This document shows, in pieces, positions 1 through 8,906 of a DNA stretch of 35,301 bases. The notes below the pieces were generated by a model, which was not told the DNA's origin, searched no databases, and saw nothing but the letters and a program-made list of their open reading frames with translations. The position numbers were made by a program, and so were the translations under genes. Origin of the DNA: JBBIQS01 sp037442205 (GTDB lineage Bacteria; Myxococcota; Myxococcia; Myxococcales; UBA5297). The stretch spans positions 1 to 35,301 of the forward strand of contig JBBIQS010000083.1 in assembly GCA_037442205.1 (NCBI GenBank). Reading direction: 5' to 3'. The first letter of the stretch is position 1; every line of letters starts with the position of its first letter.

Positions 1-186
1 GCCGCCGGCCAGACCTGCTCCAACGGCGTCTGCGGCGCGCCGACGCCCACGACCTGCCGCACCAACGCCGACTGCGCCGCCGGTCAGGCCTGCACCGGCG
101 GCGTCTGCGGCACGCCGACGCCCACCGCCTGCCGCACCAACGCCGACTGCGCCGCCGGCCAGATCTGCACCGCCGGCGTTTGCGGC
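1..186. repeat. 75-bp tandem repeat, about 2.5 copies
   Basis: Position 1 corresponds to 76 and 151. Copies 1-75 and 76-150 and the partial copy 151-186 differ at only a few bases. The unit encodes one 25-residue cysteine module. The array probably extends upstream of the window. Confidence 0.8.
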
Positions 187-189
187 TGA
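1..189 (+). CDS. C-terminal end of a cysteine-repeat secreted protein (5' end outside window)
   Basis: Frame 1 is open from the window edge to a TGA at 187-189 and gives 62 residues of near-identical repeats. Each unit contains CRTNADCAAGQ, a CxxGVCG segment and a Thr/Pro linker (PTPT). The period is 75 bp (25 residues). The spacing C-x5-C-x5-C-x4-C is the Dickkopf/EGF-like cysteine pattern common in secreted and lipid-anchored Myxococcota proteins, and the next gene has it too. No catalytic residue is visible, so a structural or adhesive surface role is only an inference. The reading frame appears to end prematurely, because recognisable repeat sequence continues downstream (see 190-299). 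The promoter and N-terminus are outside the window. Confidence 0.75.
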   Translation, partial: AAGQTCSNGVCGAPTPTTCRTNADCAAGQACTGGVCGTPTPTACRTNADCAAGQICTAGVCG

Positions 190-299
190 GCTCAGGGCTA
201 CACCGTGGGCGCCGCCGCCGGAAAGTGCCGGCCGGCGTGCCGCACCGACGCCGACTGCGCCACGGCATGACTTGCCCCTCCTCCCTCCTGTGCTCCTGA
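190..299 (+). pseudogene. decayed last repeat of the upstream cysteine-repeat gene
   Basis: In the same frame after the TGA at 187, translation continues as a recognisable module ending in CRTDADCAT, then meets TGA at 268. A switch of frame near 262-267 restores a typical ending, GMTCPSSLLCS, closed by TGA at 297-299. A single missing G in the run near 264 would account for the switch. The tail therefore carries two lesions relative to the repeat consensus: a stop at 187 and a one-base frameshift. The terminator beginning at 341 fits an original gene end at 299. A sequencing or assembly error could produce the same picture. Confidence 0.6.
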
Positions 300-340
300 G
301 GAGGGCGGGATAAACAGGCGCAGCTTCGGCGATTCGATGG

Positions 341-376
341 AGGCGGTCGGACTTCGGTCCGGCCGCCTTCTTCGCA
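341..376 (+). terminator. Rho-independent terminator
   Basis: An 11-bp stem (342-352 with 357-367, containing one G-U wobble) is closed by a TTCG tetraloop at 353-356, with an additional A-T pair at the base (341/368). It is followed by TTCTTCGCATTT. The UUCG loop and the T-rich trailer are classic. It lies 41 bp past the inferred original end of the cysteine-repeat gene. Confidence 0.85.
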
Positions 377-595
377 TTTCGATTCACCTTCGCTTCCAGT
401 GCCGCGCGGCCCTTCCGGACCGCCCGCGTCGAGCCGGCGGGCGCTGAGATCCGCCCCACAGTGCACTGAAAATCAGCCCTCAATCCGCAATCTTGGGGCC
501 CCGGGAGTGCCTCCAGCCTGGGCTGGTGAGCTTGGTCACAACTTCACCCCCCGTCTGCGTGTAGTATGCCGCGCTGTTTACCGGGGACCCCAACC

Positions 596-3500
596 ATGAC
601 CTTGCGAACCCTCGCCGCCGCGGCGCTCGCTATGAGCCTCGTCGCGTGCAGCCACGACGTCACCCTCCCGCAGCCTCCGCCCACCACCGGCTTCCTCTCC
701 GGACGCACGGTGGTGGCCGTCCCCGGCTCCGACCAGAGCCGGGCGCTGGCCGGGGCCACGGTGACCGTGCTCAACAGCAACCTGCACGCCGTCTCCGACG
801 ACCAGGGCAACTTCGTCATCGGCCCGCTCCCCAAGGGCAAGTACTCGCTCTACTTCTCGGCCACCGCCAACGGCGCCCTGCGCCAGAAGCTGCTCTCCGG
901 CCTGACGCTGACCCCCGGCGCCACCGGCCCGTTGGGCGACGTCTCGCTGCAGCAGAACGCCCAGCTCACCGGCCACGCGCTGATCCAGGGACGCAGCGGC
1001 GGGAACGCCGGGATCACCGTCTTCTCGCCCGGCACCGACTTCGTCACCGCCACCGCCGACTCCGGCTCCTGGCTCTTGGCCAACCTCCCCGAGGGCAACT
1101 TCCGCGTCTCCGCCTTCCGCCAGGGCTTCACCCCCGCCACCACCAACGACATCGCCGCCCAGGGCGGCATCGTCACCTCCACCGTCGATCTGATCCTCGA
1201 GCCCGAGCCGGCGGTGGTCGTCCCCGGCGCCATCTACGGCCAGGTGCTGGTGGTCGACGCCGCCCATCCCAACAACTCCGGCGTCACCCTGCGCGCCTGG
1301 TCGCTGATGTCGCAGAAGACGGTGGCCACCGCCCAGTCCGACGCGGCCGGCAACTTCTCCCTGGTCGGCCTGGCCCCCGACCTCTACACCCTCTACGCCG
1401 ACCTCGACGGCCTGCCCTCGGCCCGCATCCCCAACCTGGCCATCGGCTCCGGCGTCGAGATCCACATGGCCGATCCGATCGTCCTGGCCGGCCTGTCGCC
1501 GACCAACATCCCCTACGACGGCGGCATCGGCGAGAGCAACGTCACCCCCGGGGTCGACGCCGGCCCGATCGTCGAGCCCGACGGCGGGGTCATCGGCGCC
1601 GAGTGCAACATCGACAATGACTGCGCCTCCGGCAGGCTATGCATCGACCACCGCTGCGTCGGCTGCTCGGCCACCACTCCCTGCCGCGCCGGCTACAGCT
1701 GCCACGGCGGCGACTGCGTCCGCGACTGCACCTCCAACGACCAGTGCCCCCACGGCCAGGCCTGCCAGGGCGGCCAGTGCGGCCCGTGCGTCACCAGCGC
1801 CGACTGCAAGGATCCCCTGCTGGTGTGCAACGCCAGCGGCGCCTGCGCCCACTGCCGCGATCGCTCCGAGTGCCCGGCGGGCAAGGCCTGCCTGGCCGCC
1901 GGCTGCGGCGAGTGCACCGACGACATCGACTGCGGCGCCGGCTCGCTCTGCCAGCAGGGCGTGTGCGTCCTCGGCGACTGCCACTCCAACGCCTTCTGCC
2001 CCTCGAACCAGGCCTGCATCGGCCGCTTCTGCTCGAGCTGCCAGAGCGACGGCGAGTGCCGCACCTACCAGCTGTGCCTCAGCGGCGCCTGCCAGGCCGG
2101 CAATTGCCGCACCGTGGCCGAGTGCGCCCCGGGCCAGGTCTGCCTGGGCAACCTATGCGGCGCCTGCGCCACCGACGCCGACTGCGGCGCCGATCACCTG
2201 TGCCTGCTGACCGCCAGCGGCCTGCGCTGCACCCCCGGCACCTGCCGCTTCGAGTCCGACTGCCTGGGCGCCAGCCTGGGCCTGACCTGCCAGGGCAACC
2301 AATGCCTGCCCTGCACCAACTCCAGCCAGTGCGCCGCCGGCGAGATGTGCAACAACCAGGGCCGCTGCGTGGTCGGCGATTGCCTCTCCGCCGCCGACTG
2401 CACCGGGGCCAAGGCCGGCTTCTCCTGCAAGGGCAGCGTCTGCACCCCCTGCGCCTCGAGCGCCGACTGCGGCCCCGGCCACGTCTGCGCCGCCGGCGGG
2501 GTGTGCAAGCCCGGCAACTGCGTGCTTCCCGGCGACTGCCCGCTCTCCGGCGAGCTGTGCGTCAACAACCAGTGCTCGCTGTGCACCGCCAGCAGCCAGT
2601 GCGGAGTCGGCCAGCTGTGCAACGCCCAGGGGCTGTGCGTCACCGGCGACTGCCTCTCCGCCGCCGACTGCCAAGGCTCCAAGGCCGGCTGGACCTGCAA
2701 GGCGAACCTGTGCACCCCCTGCTCGCTGTCCACCGACTGCGCCGCCTCGGGCTACGTCTGCGCCAGCGGGGTGTGCAAGGTCGGCAACTGCCTGACCGCC
2801 GCCGAGTGCCCGCTGGCCGGCCAGCTGTGCGTCAACAGCACCTGCACCGGCTGCACCACCAGCGCCAACTGCCCCTCCGGAAACGTCTGCGACGTCGATC
2901 AGCTGTGCCATCCCGGCAACTGCATCACCACCGCCGACTGCGCGGCGGGCTTCGCCGGCAAGGTGTGCCTCACCCGCCAGTGCTCCAACTGCCAGAGCGA
3001 CGCCCAGTGCGGCGGCGGCAAGATCTGCGTCTCCGGCAGCTGCGTCACCGGGGTCTGCCACTCCGACGTCGACTGCAGCGGCGGCCAGCAGCTGTGCGAC
3101 ACCAACCCCGCCTCGGCCACCGCCTGGACCTGCAAGCCGTGCAGCCCGGTGAACGCCGCCAGCGGCACCACCTGCGGCACCGGCCGGGTGTGCGACCTGT
3201 CCGGCTTCTGCCACGTCGGCACCTGCGTCACCAACGCCCAGTGCTTCAACGCCGCGGCGCCGGTGTGCGTCGGCTTCAGCTGCACCAGCTGCACCGCCGA
3301 CAGCCAGTGCAACGGCGGCCAGCTGTGCATCGGGGCCAAATGCGTCACCGGCAGCTGCCACGGCACCGGAACCGATCCCAACATCGACTGCGCCGCGACC
3401 AAGGGGGTGTGCGTCAACAACAACTGCGTCGGCAACTGCCGCGGCAACGCCGACTGCGCCCAGACCGGCTACTGCGACACCTCGACCCACCTGTGCGGCC

Positions 3501-6500
3501 CGTGCACCGGCGCCGGGCAGTGCGGCACCGGCAAGGTCTGCGCCAGCAGCGCCGGCGGCAACCTGTGCCTGGCCGGGCAGTGCTCGACGCTCGAGCCCAA
3601 CTGCGCCACCGGCTACAACTGCGTCGCCAACCAGTGCCAGCTCATCGCGCCGGTCCCGCCGACGGTTACCAGCGGCTATCCCGAGCCGGGCGCGATCATG
3701 TCGAGCACCCAGTCGTCGATGGTGCTGTCGGGCAAGAACACCCTCTACTTCACCGGCCAGGAGACGGCCTCGATGAGCGGCTCCTACGCGGTGGCGCTCA
3801 ATCCCGACCTGACCCAGCGTTGGCGGAAGCTGGAGGGGACTCAGAACAACAACCGCGGCGGCTACGTGGGCTCGGGACTGGTGCTGCCGGCGCCGGGCTA
3901 TCCCGGCGGCGAGCTGTTCGTCTCCAACGACGGCAACGTCGGCTGGGCGGTGGCGCGCCGCTCGGACACCGGCGACAAGGTCTGGTCGTTCCAGCAGGGC
4001 AGCCGCGCCCTGGCCGCCGGCCTGGTCCAGGGCGTGCCCCACATCGCCTGGATCAGCGGCGCCAACGCCAACTGGATGCGCGCCGACGGCACTGGCCAGC
4101 GCTCGTCGCCCCTCAACGGCTGCACCTGGGGCGCCGACCAGATCGCCTTCGGCACCGCCGGCATCTACTATGTCTGCACCAACGGCTTCTACGTGGTCGA
4201 TCCGATCAGCGGCACGGTGGTCTCGGCGCCGCACAACGGCAACGCGACCTTCAACGGCGGCGCCCAGGTCAACCAGATGGCCATCTGGCGCCCGCCGTCG
4301 AACTCCATCGTGCGGGGCGTCAACTCGGGCACCGTGAGCTCGGATCTGGTGATCTACGGCCTGCGCGCCACCGGCGACTGGCTGCTGTCGATGCGCGTCC
4401 AGGACAACTGGGTCGCCACCGGGTTCACGCCGCCCGCGCCGGGCTGGGCCGGCAACTCCGGGGTCGGGCTGACCAATGTGCCGCTGATGATCGACTCCAC
4501 CGGCGCGGTCTACGTCACCGGCGGCAACCAGCTGACCAAGGTTTCGGCCCTCGACGGGACGACCCTGGCCAAGGCCACCGGCAACGGCGGCAGCATCGTC
4601 CCGCTCTACTACGTCAACCTGCTGGCCAACGATCAGCTGATCGGCATCCCTGGCCTGCAGCCCCCGACCAACGTCATCGGCGCCTACAGCTTCGCCGACG
4701 GCCAGACCTCGATGATGACCAACGTCTGGACCCTGCCGGCCTCGCCGATCGGCTACATGAACCTCTATCCCTCGGTGCAGGCCACCGCCACCAGCCCCGG
4801 GGCGATCCTGGCCTTCCAGTACGGCGGCGGCGGCCAGCTCACCACGCTGCAGCGGCTGCCCAACCAGAGCGGGGCCCAGAGCTACCTGCCCACCTGGCCG
4901 GCCTGGAGCCTCCTGGGCAACCAGGGCGGCCAGCTGACCGCCCCCTCTTACGACTGCACCAGCGACGCCCAGTGCACCGCCACCCAGACCTGCATGTTCG
5001 GCCGCTGCGCCGGCAACTGCCGCGCCGGCGCCGACTGCCCGGCGGGCCAGGGCTGCACGCTGGGCACCTGCGGCGGCTGCACCTCGAACGCCGGCTGCCG
5101 CGCCGGCGAGAGCTGCTTCGCCGGCAGCTGCATCGCCTGCCCGGCGGGCAAGACCTGTTGCTCCACCGCCGCCGACTGCAGCCCCGGCAACTACTGCGCC
5201 GCCGGCGGCTGCGCCCCGCTCCCGGCCCACGGCTCGACCGGGTCCTGGAACGTCCCCAGCCAGGGACTGTGGACCGGCCCCAGCCACTTCTCGGTGGGCT
5301 CGGACGGCACCCTCTACGTCGGCGACACCGACGCCCAGGTCTCGGGCAAGGCCTTCTGGCGCGAGTACTCGCCGGCGGGCGCGCTGATGACCACCATCCC
5401 GGCCACCGCCGCCCCCTCGATCAGCGGCCCGTGGGCGACACTGGTCCAGCTGGGCGCTGGCGGGGACACGATCTTCCACGGCGCCTGGGACACCGTCTAC
5501 TCGGCGCCGGGGAGTACCACCGTCGCCGCCTGGAACAAGAGCACCTACAAGATCGGCACGCAGGCGGTGCGCATCTACGGCCTGGCCCAGGGCGTCTCCT
5601 CTCTGACCGGCAGCCCCAAGCCGACCCTCTTCATGTCGGTCTCCGCCGGCGCCTCCAACTACGTCATGGCCGTCGACGCGACCGCCGCCGCCAACACCCC
5701 GGGGGCCAACGCCGGCCTGCTCTGGTACGGCGTGCTCGCCTCCCCGGCGGTCTGCAACCTGACCTACGACAACGTGATGGTCGGCAGCGACGGCACCGTC
5801 TACGTGGTCTGCACCGACAGCACCATCGAGGCCTGGGCCCCGGACGGCGATCCGGCGACTCCGATGCCCTCCAAGACCGGCCTGATGAACTGGCGCTCGG
5901 CCTCCACGAGCTGGGGCGCCTGGGGCAACCGGCCGACGATCGGCGCCGCTCCCGGCGGCGACGTGATCTACCTGCCGCGCTCGAGCGCCAGCACCGTGTT
6001 CGGCTTCTCGGTCCTGCCCGTCTCCTACGGCCCGACCGGCACCAAGCCCATCGACATCGGCACGCTCGACGCCGTGACCGGCGGCGTGGTCACCGACACC
6101 GCGGGCAACGCCATCATCGCCGGCAACCGCTACGTGGGCGCGGTCTCGCCGACCGGGACCGTGCTCTCCAACGTCGCCAACTGGTGGGCCGGCGGGCACG
6201 GGTACGTGCTCACCGCCGAGAACCTGCTGCTGTTCATCGACCAGGGCCTATCGACCTATTCGCTGACCGCGGTGCAGATGGTGAACCAGAAGCCGGTGGC
6301 CGCCTACGCGCTGCTGGGCCCCGGCAACCTCTCGCTCGACAACAGCAGCGGCATCGCGGTGCTCTCCTCGGCCCAGGCCGGGCTGGCCGGCGGCGGCGGG
6401 ATGCTGATCTGGGACCAGCCGGCGGCCGGCTCGACCGGCATGCCGCGCATGATCAACGGGCTGCCGATGGCGGCCACGGCCGGCGCCTCGCCGTCGTGGA

Positions 6501-6550
6501 GCGCGACCCTCGGCGATCAGCAGCGCCGCTCCAGCCTCAAGACCAAGTAG
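596..6550 (+). CDS. giant lipoprotein: carboxypeptidase-regulatory-like folds, cysteine array, two beta-propeller-like regions
   Basis: The product has 1984 residues. The start at 596 is preferred over 566 because it begins directly with a lipoprotein signal peptide (MTLRTLAAAALAMSLVAC) with a lipobox ending at Cys20-21. Order of regions: residues about 30-310 hold several carboxypeptidase-regulatory-like beta folds (for example GATVTVLN followed by DDQGNFVIGPLPKGKYSL). Residues 337-1014 are a dense cysteine array with C-x5-C-x5-C-x4/5-C spacing. Residues about 1020-1450 are rich in beta-propeller-like blades (WRKLEGT, VYVTGG, SALDGTTLAK). Residues 1454-1539 are a second cysteine block. Residues about 1545-1984 form a second propeller-like region (DGTLYVGD, DGTVYVVC). 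A surface-exposed, lipid-anchored, disulfide-rich protein is likely; the ligand or function is unknown. The PEGA protein follows after 39 bp and may be cotranscribed. Confidence 0.9.
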   Translation: MTLRTLAAAALAMSLVACSHDVTLPQPPPTTGFLSGRTVVAVPGSDQSRALAGATVTVLNSNLHAVSDDQGNFVIGPLPKGKYSLYFSATANGALRQKLLSGLTLTPGATGPLGDVSLQQNAQLTGHALIQGRSGGNAGITVFSPGTDFVTATADSGSWLLANLPEGNFRVSAFRQGFTPATTNDIAAQGGIVTSTVDLILEPEPAVVVPGAIYGQVLVVDAAHPNNSGVTLRAWSLMSQKTVATAQSDAAGNFSLVGLAPDLYTLYADLDGLPSARIPNLAIGSGVEIHMADPIVLAGLSPTNIPYDGGIGESNVTPGVDAGPIVEPDGGVIGAECNIDNDCASGRLCIDHRCVGCSATTPCRAGYSCHGGDCVRDCTSNDQCPHGQACQGGQCGPCVTSADCKDPLLVCNASGACAHCRDRSECPAGKACLAAGCGECTDDIDCGAGSLCQQGVCVLGDCHSNAFCPSNQACIGRFCSSCQSDGECRTYQLCLSGACQAGNCRTVAECAPGQVCLGNLCGACATDADCGADHLCLLTASGLRCTPGTCRFESDCLGASLGLTCQGNQCLPCTNSSQCAAGEMCNNQGRCVVGDCLSAADCTGAKAGFSCKGSVCTPCASSADCGPGHVCAAGGVCKPGNCVLPGDCPLSGELCVNNQCSLCTASSQCGVGQLCNAQGLCVTGDCLSAADCQGSKAGWTCKANLCTPCSLSTDCAASGYVCASGVCKVGNCLTAAECPLAGQLCVNSTCTGCTTSANCPSGNVCDVDQLCHPGNCITTADCAAGFAGKVCLTRQCSNCQSDAQCGGGKICVSGSCVTGVCHSDVDCSGGQQLCDTNPASATAWTCKPCSPVNAASGTTCGTGRVCDLSGFCHVGTCVTNAQCFNAAAPVCVGFSCTSCTADSQCNGGQLCIGAKCVTGSCHGTGTDPNIDCAATKGVCVNNNCVGNCRGNADCAQTGYCDTSTHLCGPCTGAGQCGTGKVCASSAGGNLCLAGQCSTLEPNCATGYNCVANQCQLIAPVPPTVTSGYPEPGAIMSSTQSSMVLSGKNTLYFTGQETASMSGSYAVALNPDLTQRWRKLEGTQNNNRGGYVGSGLVLPAPGYPGGELFVSNDGNVGWAVARRSDTGDKVWSFQQGSRALAAGLVQGVPHIAWISGANANWMRADGTGQRSSPLNGCTWGADQIAFGTAGIYYVCTNGFYVVDPISGTVVSAPHNGNATFNGGAQVNQMAIWRPPSNSIVRGVNSGTVSSDLVIYGLRATGDWLLSMRVQDNWVATGFTPPAPGWAGNSGVGLTNVPLMIDSTGAVYVTGGNQLTKVSALDGTTLAKATGNGGSIVPLYYVNLLANDQLIGIPGLQPPTNVIGAYSFADGQTSMMTNVWTLPASPIGYMNLYPSVQATATSPGAILAFQYGGGGQLTTLQRLPNQSGAQSYLPTWPAWSLLGNQGGQLTAPSYDCTSDAQCTATQTCMFGRCAGNCRAGADCPAGQGCTLGTCGGCTSNAGCRAGESCFAGSCIACPAGKTCCSTAADCSPGNYCAAGGCAPLPAHGSTGSWNVPSQGLWTGPSHFSVGSDGTLYVGDTDAQVSGKAFWREYSPAGALMTTIPATAAPSISGPWATLVQLGAGGDTIFHGAWDTVYSAPGSTTVAAWNKSTYKIGTQAVRIYGLAQGVSSLTGSPKPTLFMSVSAGASNYVMAVDATAAANTPGANAGLLWYGVLASPAVCNLTYDNVMVGSDGTVYVVCTDSTIEAWAPDGDPATPMPSKTGLMNWRSASTSWGAWGNRPTIGAAPGGDVIYLPRSSASTVFGFSVLPVSYGPTGTKPIDIGTLDAVTGGVVTDTAGNAIIAGNRYVGAVSPTGTVLSNVANWWAGGHGYVLTAENLLLFIDQGLSTYSLTAVQMVNQKPVAAYALLGPGNLSLDNSSGIAVLSSAQAGLAGGGGMLIWDQPAAGSTGMPRMINGLPMAATAGASPSWSATLGDQQRRSSLKTK
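2321..2860 (+). repeat. 270-bp higher-order tandem duplication within the cysteine array
   Basis: Segments 2321-2590 and 2591-2860 each encode 90 residues starting SSQC, with shared landmarks GDCLSAADC, KAG, CTPC and CPL-G-LC. An ungapped comparison by hand gives 52 identical residues of 90. A third, more diverged register starts at 2861. The array therefore grew by duplication of multi-module blocks as well as single modules. Confidence 0.75.
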
Positions 6551-6589
6551 CCGAATCAGCCTCCCAACCCTCTCTCGACGGACCTGACG

Positions 6590-7696
6590 ATGAACCTCTC
6601 CTTGGGATTGATGTTGCTGGCGGTTTCGGCGGCCGGGCCGCAGCCGAAGATCACCGTGCTCGACTTCCAGGTGGCCGGGGCGCGCCCGGAGCTGGCGGCG
6701 GCGGCGGCCGGGATGGTGGGCAGCGAGCTGTCGCGGCTGGGCGTGTTCCGGGTGCTCACCGCCGACTCGGCGCGGGCGCTGGTGGGCCTGGAGAAGCAGC
6801 AGGCGCTGGTCGGGGCCAACAACACCGCCGAGCTGGGGACCATCCTCGGCACCGACTACGCGGTGAACGGCAAGATCAGCAAGCTGGCCGCCGAGAAGGG
6901 CGCGGTCGGCGGCTACACCCTTGAGCTGAACCTGCTCAACGTCGAGAAGGGGCGGCGCGACTCGACCGATCTCGAGACCGCCAAGACCGAGGCCGAGCTG
7001 CTGTCGCTGGTGCCCAAGGCGGTGGTGAAGCTGATGGGCAAGCTGCTCTCCAGCCGCTCGGGGACGCTCCTGGTGGAGTCGAGCGAGTCGGGCGGGACGG
7101 TGAAGCTGGACGACGTGGTGGTCGGGACCACCCCGATGCCCGGGGCGCTGCCGGTGCCGGGCGGGCCGCACTTCCTGGCGGTGGAGAAGGAGGGGTTCGT
7201 CGGCTTCCAGAAGGAGATCCGCATCCAGCCGGAGCAGGTGACGGTGGAGCGGGCGGCCCTGCTGCCGAGCGCGGACTTCATCCGCGCCTACGAGACGAAG
7301 GCCAACCGGATGCGGGTCGGGGCGTGGATCGGGACCGGGCTGGCGGTGGTTGGAGTGATGGCCTCGGCGGGATTGCAGCTCAAGGCCGGGCAGCTCTACG
7401 GCGACGTGGCCACTCCGGGGACCTTCCAGTACGCGCGAGCCAAGCTCAACGCCGGCGTCGAGAGCGACGCCTCGGGCGACTACCGCGCCAGCGCCAACAC
7501 CCTCAAGGCCAGCATCGGCTCGCTGGAGACGATGAGCTACGTCGGGCTGGGCGTGGCCGCGGCGGCGGCGGTGGCCGGCGGGTACTTCTGGGTCGCCGGC
7601 GATCCTCCGGAGCGCTACAGCACCTTCAAGATGGTGGGGGTGACCGCGGCTCCGACTCCCGGCGGCGCGGCGGTTTCGGTGGGCGGAACGTTCTAA
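6590..7696 (+). CDS. PEGA-domain membrane protein
   Basis: The product has 368 residues. It begins with a signal-peptide-like stretch (MNLSLGLMLLAVSAAG). Residues about 20-150 resemble the N-terminal fold of TolB/CsgG-like proteins often found ahead of PEGA domains (ITVLDFQVAG, then a two-layer alpha/beta pattern with LGTILGTDYAVNGKI). Residues about 160-230 form a PEGA-type beta fold (SGGTVKLDDVVVGTTP, GGPHFLAVEKEGF). Two hydrophobic helices follow at about 244-264 and 316-337, the second being Ala/Gly-rich. PEGA domains are extracytoplasmic surface modules; no enzymatic residues are seen. It lies 39 bp downstream of the giant lipoprotein on the same strand and probably shares its transcript. 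The ribosome binding site is weak. Confidence 0.85.
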   Translation: MNLSLGLMLLAVSAAGPQPKITVLDFQVAGARPELAAAAAGMVGSELSRLGVFRVLTADSARALVGLEKQQALVGANNTAELGTILGTDYAVNGKISKLAAEKGAVGGYTLELNLLNVEKGRRDSTDLETAKTEAELLSLVPKAVVKLMGKLLSSRSGTLLVESSESGGTVKLDDVVVGTTPMPGALPVPGGPHFLAVEKEGFVGFQKEIRIQPEQVTVERAALLPSADFIRAYETKANRMRVGAWIGTGLAVVGVMASAGLQLKAGQLYGDVATPGTFQYARAKLNAGVESDASGDYRASANTLKASIGSLETMSYVGLGVAAAAAVAGGYFWVAGDPPERYSTFKMVGVTAAPTPGGAAVSVGGTF

Positions 7697-7734
7697 GCTG
7701 GCGGCCGATCATCCTGCGCGACTGGAGCCCTTCG

Positions 7735-7944
7735 ATGGCCGACGACAACACCTTCTCCGCCGGGCTGGCCTGGGCGATCGCCCAGCTCGAGAGGGAGATC
7801 CCTCCGATGGTCCGCGCCGCCAAGGGCGCCACCAGCAACGCCGAGCGCCGCGCCGCGCTGGAGCAGGGCGTGGACGTGCTCGAGCGGCTCAAGAAGACCT
7901 TCGCCGCCGAGAGCAAGCGGCGGGCGGCCAAGCCGGGGGCCTGA
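7735..7944 (+). CDS. small helical hypothetical protein
   Basis: A 69-residue protein starts at ATG 7735, 38 bp after the PEGA gene, and ends 16 bp before the ADP-ribosylglycohydrolase gene. It has no signal peptide or membrane segment. It is predicted almost fully helical, with heptad-like spacing (LAWAIAQLEREIPPMV, LEQGVDVLERLKKTF) and a basic Lys/Arg/Ala tail, and it looks cytoplasmic. The family is not recognised. The tight spacing suggests cotranscription with both neighbours. Confidence 0.65.
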   Translation: MADDNTFSAGLAWAIAQLEREIPPMVRAAKGATSNAERRAALEQGVDVLERLKKTFAAESKRRAAKPGA

Positions 7945-7960
7945 GCCGAGGCGGCAACCC

Positions 7961-8905
7961 ATGCTCTCGAAACGTCAACGCGTGGAGGGCGGCCTCCTCG
8001 GGCTGCTGATCGGTGACGCCCTCGGCGTTCCGTACGAGTTCAACCCGGCCAGCCAGATTCCGCTCTTCGAGCTCATCGAAATGAGCCCGCCTCTCGGCTT
8101 CCCTCGGGCGCATCCCGGCGTCCCTCCGGGCACCTGGTCGGACGATGGCGCGCAGGCTCTGTGCCTGCTCGACTCCCTGCTCCGCAAGGGAAGGCTCGAC
8201 GTCGACGACTTCGGACGTCGGCTGCTCGATTGGTACGAGCGCGGATACCTCGCGGTCGACGGCAAGGTCTTCGACGTGGGAATCCAGACCTCCTCTGCTC
8301 TGCTGGATCTCCGAGCCGGGGCACCCGCTTCGATGGCCGGGCGCACCGACGAGCGCGCCAACGGCAACGGGTCCTTGATGCGCGTGCTTCCATTGGCGCT
8401 CTGGCACACCGGCCCCGACGAGGAGCTGACGCCGGACGCCATGGCTCAGTCCCGGGTGACGCACGGACACCTGCGCTCGCAGGTCTGCTGCGCCCTCTAC
8501 TGCCTCTGGGCGCGCCGTGTCTTGGAAGGCGCCGAGGATCCCTGGAACGCGGCTCTCTCGAAGTTTCGCGCGCTCTATGCCGGGGGAACGGAGGCTCGTC
8601 TCGAGCTGGAGACAAACATCGTCCGGCCGGATGCCAACGAGATGCCGCCGGGCCGAGGTTCAGGCTACGTGGTCGACTGCCTCAGGTCCGCGCACGATTG
8701 CGTCGCTCGCAGCAAGACGTACGAGCAGGCGGTCAAGGCGGCCATCGCGCTGGGCGATGACACCGACACGACGGCCGCGGTCGCCGGCGGCATTGCCGGG
8801 ATTCAATACGGTGTCGACGAGATTCCCGAACGCTGGAGACTGGCGCTCCGGGGACGAGAACTCGTAGCGCCGCTGCTCGACGAGCTCCTCTCCCGGTTGG
8901 CTTGA
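7961..8905 (+). CDS. ADP-ribosylglycohydrolase (DraG/ARH-like)
   Basis: This 314-residue protein matches the usual length and motif order of the ADP-ribosylglycohydrolase fold. GDALGVPYE is at residues 18-26, TWSDD at 58-62 (the first metal-binding acidic pair, in a Ser variant of the common TDD), NGNGSLMRVLPL is near 130, SRVTHGH follows, and LGDDTDTTAA lies around 264-273 (the second metal site, normally binding Mg or Mn). The family removes ADP-ribose from modified proteins or nucleic acids, or cleaves related ADP-ribosyl compounds. The substrate here cannot be told. No ADP-ribosyltransferase is visible nearby. It is cytoplasmic with no signal peptide. Codon use is slightly less GC3-biased than in the upstream genes, which may reflect a different origin. 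Confidence 0.93.
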   Translation: MLSKRQRVEGGLLGLLIGDALGVPYEFNPASQIPLFELIEMSPPLGFPRAHPGVPPGTWSDDGAQALCLLDSLLRKGRLDVDDFGRRLLDWYERGYLAVDGKVFDVGIQTSSALLDLRAGAPASMAGRTDERANGNGSLMRVLPLALWHTGPDEELTPDAMAQSRVTHGHLRSQVCCALYCLWARRVLEGAEDPWNAALSKFRALYAGGTEARLELETNIVRPDANEMPPGRGSGYVVDCLRSAHDCVARSKTYEQAVKAAIALGDDTDTTAAVAGGIAGIQYGVDEIPERWRLALRGRELVAPLLDELLSRLA

Positions 8906-8906
8906 G

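Noticed and set aside
562..567. TAGTAT as a -10 box for the giant lipoprotein gene
   Set aside because: No -35 box at a reasonable distance; a single hexamer match is not enough.
2153..6199. 1348-residue open frame antisense to the giant lipoprotein
   Set aside because: Composition is Ala/Gly/Val/Arg-rich with no domain. It is a shadow of the highly GC-rich cysteine-repeat gene; the plus strand has clear motifs.
1639..6924. 1761-residue Arg/Leu/Pro-rich frame on the plus strand
   Set aside because: It is a frame-shifted shadow of the giant lipoprotein and the start of the PEGA gene, with no signal peptide or fold.
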